Assembly: GCA_009700815.1 (NCBI GenBank)
Contig: WLLG01000193.1
Coordinates: 1 to 5,091, forward strand
Direction of reading: 5' to 3'
Origin: Actinomycetota bacterium
GTDB taxonomy: Bacteria; Actinomycetota; Acidimicrobiia; Acidimicrobiales; Microtrichaceae
Length of the DNA: 5,091 nucleotides
Shown: piece by piece, positions 1 through 5,091 of the stretch
Layout: every line of letters starts with the position of its first letter
Numbering within the stretch: the first letter of the stretch is position 1
The notes under the pieces: model-generated
What the model was told of the DNA's origin: nothing
The model's database searches: none
The model's input: the letters and a program-made list of their open reading frames with translations, nothing else
Program-made: the position numbers and the translations under genes

Positions 1-62
1 CCCCATACAAAGATGGTCCAGACCAAGAAGGCACCAACGCTGACCGCAGACCGAGTACGCAT
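1..62 (-). CDS. N-terminus of a probable small membrane protein (partial)
   Basis: Reading leftward from an ATG at 62-60, the frame stays open to the window edge and gives 20 complete codons. The peptide begins MRTRSAVSVGAFLVWTIFVW: two arginines, then a strongly hydrophobic, Trp/Phe-rich stretch from about residue 6. This is the pattern of an N-terminal membrane anchor with a positive-inside start. The ATG is preceded by TAACTT and exactly six bases, the spacing expected of a leaderless start, and I see no good Shine-Dalgarno site. The gene is divergent from the acyl-CoA dehydrogenase, with 130 bp between the start codons. I do not recognise the family with certainty and give no function. 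The evidence is the short peptide pattern plus the promoter-like box; 62 bases cannot exclude a chance open frame. Confidence 0.55.
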   Translation of the reverse strand, partial: MRTRSAVSVGAFLVWTIFVW

Positions 63-68
63 CAGACC

Positions 69-74
69 AAGTTA
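69..74 (-). promoter_or_regulatory. Candidate -10 element (TAACTT) for the leftward membrane-protein gene
   Basis: On the minus strand TAACTT lies at -12 to -7 relative to the ATG at 62, reading TAACTTggtctgATG. TANNNT six bases before the start codon is the established pattern of leaderless actinobacterial genes, where transcription starts at the first base of the start codon. No convincing -35 hexamer is visible upstream. Its weight comes from the same geometry recurring at 2915-2920 and 2959-2964. Confidence 0.45.
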
Positions 75-106
75 GCCTTGCCCGGGGTACTAGATTCATG
101 TCCAAG

Positions 107-122
107 TTGACTGCCTAGTCAA
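107..122. promoter_or_regulatory. 16-bp perfect-arm inverted repeat, candidate operator
   Basis: TTGACTgcctAGTCAA has two six-base arms that are exact reverse complements around a 4-bp spacer. It lies in the 130-bp region between two divergent gene starts, 70 bp before the acyl-CoA dehydrogenase start codon. Size and symmetry suit a dimeric repressor such as a TetR- or GntR-type regulator, which often control acyl-CoA dehydrogenase genes. No regulator gene lies in the window, so the binding protein is unknown. The left arm also resembles a -35 hexamer (TTGACT), but no good -10 follows at 16-18 bp. The rest of 63-192 shows only weak promoter-like matches, such as TTGATC at 140-145 with a poor -10 near 164-169. 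Confidence 0.3.
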
Positions 123-182
123 GTAAGACAGCGGACAGGTTGATCTTTCAGATTTCGCTGCTCATTCATCGCTAAGAATTTT

Positions 183-189
183 AAGGGGA
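183..189 (+). promoter_or_regulatory. Ribosome binding site of the acyl-CoA dehydrogenase
   Basis: AAGGGGA ends three bases before the ATG at 193 and can pair with the 3' end of 16S rRNA, though the spacing is on the short side. It supports the 193 start and shows that this gene, unlike three others here, has a leadered transcript. Confidence 0.6.
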
Positions 190-192
190 CTC

Positions 193-1476
193 ATGTCAGA
201 TACACAGCAGGACACCATCAGCATTGAGGAATTCTCTGCTCAGGCCCGAGCATTCCTTGAAGCCAACGCAGCTCCTAGGCCGCCCGTCAAAGAGTTTGTC
301 TGGGGTCAAGGCTCAGATGATGTTGCAATGTTTGATGAGATGGATCGAGAGTCTGAATCTGCTCAGGCCGAGCGGGCGAAAGAGTGGCGACGTAAACGAT
401 TCGATCATGGGTTCGGTTGGATCGGTGGGCCCGAAAAGTTTGGCGGTCGCGAGCTTGGAGCAGCTTACGAACGTGCTTATAACTCCATCGAGTCCCAGTT
501 CCTGACACCAAACATGGGCGTGTTCACCATCAGCCTAGGGATGGTTGCCCCAACGATTCTGGCTCATGCAATTCCCGAGGTTCAGGATTTGTACTTGAAA
601 GACCTGTACCGCGGGGACCGCGTTGCCTGCCAACTCTTTTCGGAGCCGGGAGCGGGGTCGGACCTTGCCTCAGTTTCGATGAAGGCCATCCGCGATGGTG
701 ACGAGTGGATCGTGAGCGGGCAAAAGGTCTGGACATCGGCGGCCCACTTGGCAGAGATCGGCGAAGTCATTTGCCGAACTGACCCAGAGTCGCCGAAGCA
801 TAAAGGCCTCACCGTATTTGTCGTCGACATGCACGCTCCAGGAGTAGAAATCCGACCACTGCGACAGATGACCGGTGGCGCCACTTTTAACGAGGTGTTC
901 TTTGATGAGGTGCGCATCCCTGACACCCACCGACTCGGAGAAGTAAACAGCGGATGGGGAGTTGCTCTCACGACCCTCATGAACGAACGCTCCTCAATTG
1001 GAGCTGGTGGGGGCGGCGGAGGCGGCGGCTTGTTTAGCCCACAGCGTTTGCATGCAATGCTCGAGCATTTTGGAGCCGCTGATAACGCAGTACTGGTGGA
1101 TCAAGCGACTCGCCTTTATGTGAACTTCACGGTTGCAAAGTGGAATAACCAACGAGCCCTCGACAAGATTCGAGCTGGGCAATTGCCCGGCCCAGAAATG
1201 TCCACGGCAAAGCTGGCACTCACCAACAATCTCTCGGCGTTTACAGAATGGGTTTCTGCAGTGCTCGGGCCGCGCATCACTGCTGATGGTGGCGAGTGGG
1301 GCGCCTATGCGTTTTCGCAGATGCTCTGTGGAATTCCAGGCATGCGTGTAGCTGGTGGGACCGATGAGATCATGAAGAACATCGTTGCTGAGCGGGTCCT
1401 TGGACTTCCCAAAGACCCAGGCATTGATTCCAAAACTGCATTCAAAGATCTGGCAATCAACCGCACCGACACCTGA
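193..1476 (+). CDS. Acyl-CoA dehydrogenase family protein
   Basis: A 427-residue flavoprotein of normal length for the family. It would oxidise an acyl-CoA thioester to the 2,3-enoyl-CoA in the cytoplasm and pass electrons to electron-transfer flavoprotein. The helical N-terminal domain (about 1-140) is followed by the FAD/substrate beta domain with LFSEPGAGSDLAS (148-160), GQKVWTSAAHLA (176-187) and FFDEVRIP (236-243). The C-terminal helical domain ends with GGTDEI and AERVLGLP (388-406). The MCAD catalytic Glu position (Glu-Gly-Thr) is Gly388 here; Glu265 in Asn-Glu-Arg aligns instead with the helix-G Glu used by isovaleryl-CoA and long-chain dehydrogenases, so it is the likely base (inference). 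Eight consecutive glycines (272-279) follow this helix start. The ATG has an AAGGGGA site just upstream. The substrate cannot be read from the sequence. The gene stands alone, converging on the cyclase. Confidence 0.95.
   Translation: MSDTQQDTISIEEFSAQARAFLEANAAPRPPVKEFVWGQGSDDVAMFDEMDRESESAQAERAKEWRRKRFDHGFGWIGGPEKFGGRELGAAYERAYNSIESQFLTPNMGVFTISLGMVAPTILAHAIPEVQDLYLKDLYRGDRVACQLFSEPGAGSDLASVSMKAIRDGDEWIVSGQKVWTSAAHLAEIGEVICRTDPESPKHKGLTVFVVDMHAPGVEIRPLRQMTGGATFNEVFFDEVRIPDTHRLGEVNSGWGVALTTLMNERSSIGAGGGGGGGGLFSPQRLHAMLEHFGAADNAVLVDQATRLYVNFTVAKWNNQRALDKIRAGQLPGPEMSTAKLALTNNLSAFTEWVSAVLGPRITADGGEWGAYAFSQMLCGIPGMRVAGGTDEIMKNIVAERVLGLPKDPGIDSKTAFKDLAINRTDT
1006..1029 (+). repeat. Poly-glycine tract (8 Gly) in the acyl-CoA dehydrogenase
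   Basis: Residues 272-279 are all glycine, preceded by Gly-Ala. The codons are mixed (GGT, GGG, GGC, GGA), so this is not a simple trinucleotide slippage tract; it may be maintained by selection. It falls in the C-terminal domain shortly after the conserved Asn-Glu-Arg, close to where the substrate pocket and the putative catalytic Glu265 lie in related enzymes. Confidence 0.9.
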
Positions 1477-1488
1477 TTCAGTCTGTCC

Positions 1489-1512
1489 CTGCGGCCATCT
1501 CTTAGCCGGCAG
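1489..1512. terminator. Imperfect hairpin at the convergent gene ends (weak terminator candidate)
   Basis: CTGCGGC (1489-1495) can pair with GCC-G-GCAG (1505-1512), leaving one bulged G and a 9-base loop. It spans the stop of the cyclase gene and begins 13 bp after the dehydrogenase stop, where a bidirectional terminator would be expected between convergent genes. There is no T-run on either side and the stem is imperfect, so it may be chance. Confidence 0.2.
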
Positions 1513-2122
1513 CCTGCTCATCGAACGAGAGATTCACAACGTCAAGCTGTGAGACATGTGGAAGTAGCCCAAGGCCGTGAGCCTGAACTTCTGTCTCACC
1601 AACAATCCTGACCCAGTCAGGCAAATGCGGTGCTACTCCGATCGCCAGAATCTCTCCTGCTTCCGCGGCTTCGCAGAGCCGAGCCGCGTGATTAGCAGAT
1701 GGCCCGATGTAATCGTCACCCTCGAAGAGCAGCACGTGCCCGCCGGCTATACCTGCGTGGATATCAAAGTTGTCTTCTTCAAATCGAAGGCCCAGTTCGC
1801 AAACGGCTGCAATCACCGGTCCGGGTTCAACCCCAACCAACATCGCACCGTCTCCTAGCCACTTCAGAACTCGCACGCCGCGCCTGCCCGTTACTCCGCG
1901 AACGGCAGTGCGGAATCTGGTCAGTACTGCTAGCGCAGCAGGGGTTCCGTAGCGTTCGGTGTAGGAGGTAAACCCGCAGACGTCCACAAATGCAAACCAT
2001 CGCTCAAGGGTTTGAGAAACGTCTACCCATTCTGGGACTGGAGGCTCAATGCCGGTGCCACCTGGGGCCTCGGATGCGCGGGGCGCTCCGAACTGAATAC
2101 CGCGTGTTCTGTTTTCGCTCAT
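1502..2122 (-). CDS. Stand-alone class III adenylate cyclase
   Basis: This 206-residue protein is essentially one class III nucleotidyl cyclase domain that would make cAMP from ATP in the cytoplasm. All six canonical catalytic positions are present: metal-binding Asp47 (FVDVCGFT) and Asp91 (KWLGDG), adenine-selecting Lys87 and Asp137, transition-state Asn144 and Arg148 (DYIGPSANHAARL). The Lys/Asp pair predicts ATP rather than GTP specificity. The first 35 or so residues are Gly/Pro-rich and probably disordered. There is no membrane segment, HAMP or other sensor domain. The catalytic unit works as a dimer in this family, and both sites should be competent in a homodimer. I chose the ATG at 2122 because AAAGGGTGA lies just upstream; a TTG at 2221 would add 33 residues of non-domain sequence. 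It follows rnhB in the same direction after a 102-bp gap. Confidence 0.93.
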   Translation of the reverse strand: MSENRTRGIQFGAPRASEAPGGTGIEPPVPEWVDVSQTLERWFAFVDVCGFTSYTERYGTPAALAVLTRFRTAVRGVTGRRGVRVLKWLGDGAMLVGVEPGPVIAAVCELGLRFEEDNFDIHAGIAGGHVLLFEGDDYIGPSANHAARLCEAAEAGEILAIGVAPHLPDWVRIVGETEVQAHGLGLLPHVSQLDVVNLSFDEQAAG

Positions 2123-2126
2123 CACA

Positions 2127-2135
2127 TCACCCTTT
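2127..2135 (-). promoter_or_regulatory. Ribosome binding site of the cyclase (decides the start)
   Basis: On the minus strand AAAGGGTGA closely resembles the full anti-Shine-Dalgarno complement AAAGGAGGTGA; the AAAGGG core lies seven bases before the ATG at 2122. It favours that ATG over the in-frame TTG at 2221. Confidence 0.65.
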
Positions 2136-2192
2136 GAGCCATAACTCGGTGGCGGTATCCGCTCCGCATTTTGCCCGCAGGCGAACCCGCTC

Positions 2193-2221
2193 AGTATGTC
2201 ACCGACTGCAAACTTTAGCAA
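2193..2221 (-). promoter_or_regulatory. Candidate promoter for the cyclase gene
   Basis: On the minus strand TTGCTA (2221-2216), a 17-base spacer and CATACT (2198-2193) match the consensus -35 and -10 hexamers at 4 of 6 positions each. A transcript starting near 2186 would have a leader of about 64 bases before the ATG at 2122. It starts just downstream of the rnhB stop codon, so the cyclase could be transcribed independently of rnhB. Matches of this quality also arise by chance. Confidence 0.3.
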
Positions 2222-2224
2222 GCA

Positions 2225-2908
2225 TTAGCTAACTGTGGTTTGCGAGTGTGAGGCAGGATCGATCCGGGTTCCAAGCCACGGAATGGAGTCCATGAAGGCC
2301 CAGGATCGGCGGTGAATCGGAGTTGGCCCATACCCACGCAACGCAAACTGATGACGGGGGCATGGGTACCCCTTGTTGCGGTCGAAATCGAACCCCGGAT
2401 AAGTATCTGCTTGAGCGCGCATCATTCTATCGCGAGTCACTTTGGCCAGAATCGAGGCTGCGGCGATTGATAACACCGAGGTGTCACCCTTGATGATTGT
2501 TTCGGTGTTCCCACCACCAACAAAGTCCCAACTGCCATCCATCAGCACCATATCTGCCTTGAGGGTCAGCCCATCAAGTGCCCGACGCGCCGCAAGACGT
2601 TGCGCTGCAGACATTCCGAGTTCGTCGCACTCCTGATGACTTGCATGCCCAACCGACCAAGTTGTGCACCAGTCAGCAATTCGGTCAAAGAGCAGTTCCC
2701 TACGAGCTTCGGAAAGCTGTTTGGAGTCACGCACACCGTTCACCCTTCGCTCACGACTGAGCACCGCTGCACCAACAGTGAGTGGGCCAGCCCAGGCGCC
2801 TCGTCCCACCTCATCCATGCCGACGATGACCTCGTAGCCCTGCGCATAGAGCCGATTCTCGACTGCAAGCGTTGGTGAAGCTCGCCGTTGTTTCCTCACT
2901 GCTGCCAC
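2225..2908 (-). CDS. rnhB: Ribonuclease HII
   Basis: A 227-residue RNase HII, within the usual size range. It nicks the RNA strand of RNA-DNA hybrids and cuts 5' of single ribonucleotides embedded in DNA, starting ribonucleotide excision repair in the cytoplasm. The four metal-binding acidic residues are present: Asp32-Glu33 in GMDEVGRG (30-37), Asp124 in LMDGS and Asp142 in KGDTS, with the expected 18-residue spacing between the last two. Gly-Arg-Gly (36-38) and Tyr181 in NKGYPCPRH mark the junction-recognition elements, and AAASILAKVTRD (149-160) is a further family signature. The start is a GTG at 2908, with an in-frame TAA four codons upstream; TAAACT six bases before it suggests a leaderless message. 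A second in-frame GTG three codons on is possible. It is divergent from the mannosidase and followed by the cyclase. The lepB/rplS surroundings usual for actinobacterial rnhB are absent from this window. Confidence 0.96.
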   Translation of the reverse strand: MAAVRKQRRASPTLAVENRLYAQGYEVIVGMDEVGRGAWAGPLTVGAAVLSRERRVNGVRDSKQLSEARRELLFDRIADWCTTWSVGHASHQECDELGMSAAQRLAARRALDGLTLKADMVLMDGSWDFVGGGNTETIIKGDTSVLSIAAASILAKVTRDRMMRAQADTYPGFDFDRNKGYPCPRHQFALRGYGPTPIHRRSWAFMDSIPWLGTRIDPASHSQTTVS

Positions 2909-2914
2909 CTGATG

Positions 2915-2920
2915 AGTTTA
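2915..2920 (-). promoter_or_regulatory. Candidate -10 element (TAAACT) for leaderless rnhB
   Basis: On the minus strand the reading is TAAACTcatcagGTG, with the hexamer at -12 to -7 relative to the GTG start at 2908. This matches TANNNT and places the transcription start on the first base of the start codon. No Shine-Dalgarno sequence precedes this GTG, which agrees with a leaderless transcript. No good -35 is visible. Confidence 0.5.
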
Positions 2921-2958
2921 GTTGTCTCTGTCGCTCAGCACGTTGTGATGCCTGACCC

Positions 2959-2964
2959 TACGAT
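2959..2964 (+). promoter_or_regulatory. Candidate -10 element (TACGAT) for the leaderless mannosidase gene
   Basis: The reading is TACGATgctgcaATG, with the hexamer at -12 to -7 relative to the ATG at 2971, the same geometry as on the rnhB side. There is no purine-rich Shine-Dalgarno site upstream, and an in-frame TGA at 2953-2955 rules out an earlier start. The two facing -10 boxes are 38 bp apart, so each promoter's upstream region overlaps the other's. Confidence 0.5.
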
Positions 2965-2970
2965 GCTGCA

Positions 2971-5091
2971 ATGGTTCGCTCGATACACGTGTTGCCGCAT
3001 ACCCACTGGGATCGCGAATGGTATGACCCCTTCCCCACTTTTCGTGGCCGGCTCGTTCAGATGCTCGATGAACTGCTACCTCGATTACTCAGGGATCCGA
3101 GCTTTAGCCACTTCCAACTCGATGGACAAATGGCCGTGGTGGACGACTACCTGGCTGTTAGACCAGAACAACGCGAGTCGCTGCAGAGTCTGAGTGCAGC
3201 TGGACGACTCTCTATGGGCCCGTGGTATGTATTGCCCGACGAGTTCTTGGTTTCTGGCGAAACCCTGATTCGAAACCTACAACTTGGAATTGCTCGGGCC
3301 GAGGAGTTTGGTGGAGCCATGCAGGTTGGATACTTACCCGACATGTTTGGTCACATCGCAGCCATGCCGCAGATTCTCAAGCTGTTTGGGTTTGACCATG
3401 CCGTGGTCTGGCGCGGGGTGCCGCTGTCTATCGATCAGCCGGCCTTCTTGTGGGAATCTCCTGACGGCAGCCGGGTTCGTGCTGAGTACTTGTCAGCTGG
3501 GTACGGAAACGGCTCGGATATGCCAGCAGAAGCATCGCAACTGCGAGAGCGAATCGAGATGTTTCTCGAGGTGCAAGGAGGACTTGTTGGAGACCCTTGT
3601 TTATGGATGGCCGGAATGGATCATGAGGCGCCGCCGGCGCACTTGTCTCGCGTGGTCGCAGAGTTCCAGGCCAAAGAAACCCTGAGAGCTAGCACGCACC
3701 CAGATACGCAACGCTACGAACTTCACATCGGATCTCTGACTGAGTACCTCGAGTCGGTACCTTCAACCAACCTCCAAACCCACCGTGGCGAGCTGCGTTC
3801 CGGGGCGCGTGCCAACTTACTGATGGGTGTGGCATCAAACCGGGTGGATGTAAAGATTGCTGCTGCAAGAGCGGAACGAACTCTTGAACGCCTAGCTGAG
3901 CCACTCTGCACTCTCTGGTCTGCTGAGCCGATCCGGGATCAGCCTCTGCTGGACTTGGCCTGGTTGGAGGTGATTCGCAATGCGGCCCACGACTCCATTT
4001 GCGCGTGTAGTCACGATGAGGTTGTAGATGCTGTGCTGCATCGCTATGCCGAAGCCACTGAGACTGCTCACGGAGTTGCGAGTTCTGCAATCGAGCATGC
4101 CTCAACGCAGATCCAGCAGGCCGGACTCCTGTTGCTCAACCCGTGTGCTCGTGAGCGCACGGAACTCATCGAGGTTGACCTGACAGCAAGCGCCCTTGCC
4201 GAGGGGTTCGAGGCACTAGGCCAATTTTGGGTACAGGTGTTGGCGGAACGACCTGCACAAGAGGAGTTGCACCTGACCACAGCGGCAGATGGACCGATGG
4301 TCGTTGCCCGAGAACTGATCTTTGAACACCCCGAAACTGTTCACGTTCTCTTGATCGAGAGGGAGGACTCGGCCAACGCCGTAGGCGATGCTCGCAGGGT
4401 GCTCGAGGTTCACATGTTTTCCAATGCCGAGAATGTGAGCAGCCAACTTGAAGCACTCAGCGACCTTGAAGCACTCGGCCAACTCGAGGCGCTCAGTCCG
4501 CTTGAAGCACTCAGTCAACTTGGGCAGCGCTGCGAACAGGACCCGGGTCTGCTCATTCGCACCGTATTGCATCACGCAGAGGCTTCAACCCGGGCACTGA
4601 CGATTTCCGGTCCAGTTCCCGGTTTTGGCTGGAGAATCTGGGAGCCCCATCGGGCTAGTTCCCTCGTGCAGAGCACTGGCCCCTACGGCCTGACAAACGG
4701 GTTGATCTCGGTTGAGGTCAACACCGAGGACGGAACCTTCTCGGTCAATGGTCAAGCTGGTTACGGTCACATCATTGACGACGTAGACGTGGGAGATACC
4801 TACAACTGGTGTCCGACTGAGCCCGAGTTGGTAGTACGTCAACCGCAGGCAACACGGACGCAGGTCATTGAGCAGGGACCTCTTCGAGGCCGGCTGCGTA
4901 TTGACTCCGAGTACCTGCTCCCTTCTTGTGCCCCAACTGAGCCTGCACCCGAGCCGGAGAGCCTGCTGCAGGTAGTGACGACTGTGATTGAGTTGCGTGC
5001 CGATGAGGGCATCCTGCGCGTTACCACGAGCTTGAACAATCAGGTGCGAGATCACCGGATGCGCGTTCATTTCCCGCTGCAGGAGCGAGCC
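2971..5091 (+). CDS. GH38 alpha-mannosidase (3' end beyond the window)
   Basis: 707 codons are open from ATG 2971 to the edge without a stop or frameshift. The closest well-known relative in style is E. coli MngB (about 880 residues), so roughly 150-200 residues are probably missing. The enzyme hydrolyses alpha-mannosides with a zinc ion and retention of configuration. Zinc-site residues are His12 and Asp14 (LPHTHWDREWY), the nucleophile Asp124 (YLPDMFGH) and His340 (HDSICACSHDEV); Asp217 in GMDHE is the likely acid/base. GPWYVLPDEFLVSGE (83-97) is another family signature. The C-terminal beta-domain follows, with NPCARER (390-396), VPGFGW (549-554) and DVGDTYNW (606-613). No signal peptide is present, so it should be cytoplasmic, acting on imported oligosaccharides or mannosyl conjugates. 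Residues 491-517 are a tandem repeat between conserved parts of the beta-domain. No transporter or other sugar gene is visible to narrow the substrate. Confidence 0.95.
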   Translation, partial: MVRSIHVLPHTHWDREWYDPFPTFRGRLVQMLDELLPRLLRDPSFSHFQLDGQMAVVDDYLAVRPEQRESLQSLSAAGRLSMGPWYVLPDEFLVSGETLIRNLQLGIARAEEFGGAMQVGYLPDMFGHIAAMPQILKLFGFDHAVVWRGVPLSIDQPAFLWESPDGSRVRAEYLSAGYGNGSDMPAEASQLRERIEMFLEVQGGLVGDPCLWMAGMDHEAPPAHLSRVVAEFQAKETLRASTHPDTQRYELHIGSLTEYLESVPSTNLQTHRGELRSGARANLLMGVASNRVDVKIAAARAERTLERLAEPLCTLWSAEPIRDQPLLDLAWLEVIRNAAHDSICACSHDEVVDAVLHRYAEATETAHGVASSAIEHASTQIQQAGLLLLNPCARERTELIEVDLTASALAEGFEALGQFWVQVLAERPAQEELHLTTAADGPMVVARELIFEHPETVHVLLIEREDSANAVGDARRVLEVHMFSNAENVSSQLEALSDLEALGQLEALSPLEALSQLGQRCEQDPGLLIRTVLHHAEASTRALTISGPVPGFGWRIWEPHRASSLVQSTGPYGLTNGLISVEVNTEDGTFSVNGQAGYGHIIDDVDVGDTYNWCPTEPELVVRQPQATRTQVIEQGPLRGRLRIDSEYLLPSCAPTEPAPEPESLLQVVTTVIELRADEGILRVTTSLNNQVRDHRMRVHFPLQERA
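4441..4521 (+). repeat. 18-bp tandem repeat, 4.5 units, inside the mannosidase gene
   Basis: Four full units (4441-4458, 4459-4476, 4477-4494, 4495-4512) and a half unit (4513-4521) follow each other without gaps. Unit 1 is AGCCAACTTGAAGCACTC. The units encode SQLEAL, SDLEAL, GQLEAL, SPLEAL and SQL (residues 491-517). Units 1 and 2 differ at two bases; unit 4 differs from unit 1 mainly in its second codon and unit 3 mainly at synonymous third positions. Because 18 is a multiple of three, gain or loss of units would keep the frame. Leucines fall every third residue and the composition favours helix, although unit 4 has a proline. Confidence 0.95.

Noticed and set aside
582..980. 132-codon reading frame on minus inside the acyl-CoA dehydrogenase gene
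   Set aside because: It is antisense to a well-conserved enzyme core, has a Ser/Arg/Pro-rich composition typical of shadow frames, and shows no family motif.
193..1476. Acyl-CoA dehydrogenase considered catalytically dead because Gly replaces Glu in the C-terminal Glu-Gly-Thr motif
   Set aside because: Glu265 sits at the alternative helix-G position used by isovaleryl-CoA and long-chain enzymes, so loss of the MCAD-type residue does not imply inactivity.
994..1521. 175-codon reading frame on minus across the end of the dehydrogenase and into the cyclase end
   Set aside because: It overlaps conserved coding sequence on the opposite strand and the end of the same-strand cyclase gene, is rich in Cys, Trp and His, and has no recognisable domain.
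1577..1858. 93-codon reading frame on plus opposite the cyclase
   Set aside because: It is a mirror of the conserved cyclase coding sequence and has no motif.
2123..2221. Extension of the cyclase to an in-frame TTG at 2221
   Set aside because: The added 33 residues do not resemble cyclase sequence, and a strong Shine-Dalgarno site sits just before the ATG at 2122.
2215..2232. Small inverted repeat TTAGC / GCTAA at the rnhB stop, considered as a terminator
   Set aside because: Only five base pairs, AT-rich, no T-run; too weak to support termination.
2888..3193. 101-codon reading frame on plus covering the start of the mannosidase in another frame
   Set aside because: The GH38 frame from 2971 carries the zinc-binding motif here; the other frame is Cys/Trp-rich and featureless.
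3284..3685. 133-codon reading frame on plus inside the mannosidase
   Set aside because: It is out of frame with the intact GH38 sequence carrying the nucleophile and acid/base motifs, and has an Arg/Cys-rich shadow composition.
4441..4521. Short repeat array considered as a CRISPR or a DNA-binding iteron
   Set aside because: Units are contiguous without spacers, are a multiple of three and keep the protein frame, so a coding minisatellite explains them.
4585..5070. 161-codon reading frame on minus inside the mannosidase
   Set aside because: It is antisense to conserved beta-domain motifs such as DVGDTYNW and shows no independent signature.

Overview
The window looks like chromosomal DNA from an actinobacterium of moderate GC content (mid-50s percent by eye). 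The RNase HII and class III cyclase have actinobacterial-style sequences, and three of the five gene starts show the geometry of leaderless transcription, which is common in that phylum. A lineage such as Acidimicrobiia is possible, but that is inference; no marker gene for taxonomy is present. I see no tRNA, rRNA, CRISPR array, insertion sequence or phage gene.

Layout from left to right: (i) the first 20 codons of a probable membrane protein run off the left edge on the minus strand (62 to 1). (ii) A 130-bp divergent intergenic region holds a 16-bp palindrome and a Shine-Dalgarno site. (iii) An acyl-CoA dehydrogenase lies on plus (193-1476). (iv) A small stand-alone class III adenylate cyclase with all six catalytic positions intact lies on minus (1502-2122), converging on the dehydrogenase with 25 bp between stop codons. 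(v) Ribonuclease HII, rnhB, lies on minus (2225-2908), upstream of the cyclase in the same direction. (vi) A 62-bp divergent region carries two facing -10 elements. (vii) A bacterial GH38 alpha-mannosidase lies on plus from 2971 and is still open at the right edge (707 codons seen).

The genes do not form an obvious single pathway: fatty or other acyl-CoA oxidation, cAMP signalling, removal of ribonucleotides from DNA, and mannoside breakdown. rnhB and the cyclase could be co-transcribed, although a candidate promoter lies between them.

No clearly new multi-gene system is visible. The observations most worth checking are an in-frame 18-bp minisatellite (4.5 units encoding x-x-Leu-Glu-Ala-Leu) inside the mannosidase; TANNNT boxes exactly six bases before three start codons, two of them back to back between rnhB and the mannosidase; the palindrome upstream of the dehydrogenase; and the cut-off membrane-protein gene at the left edge.
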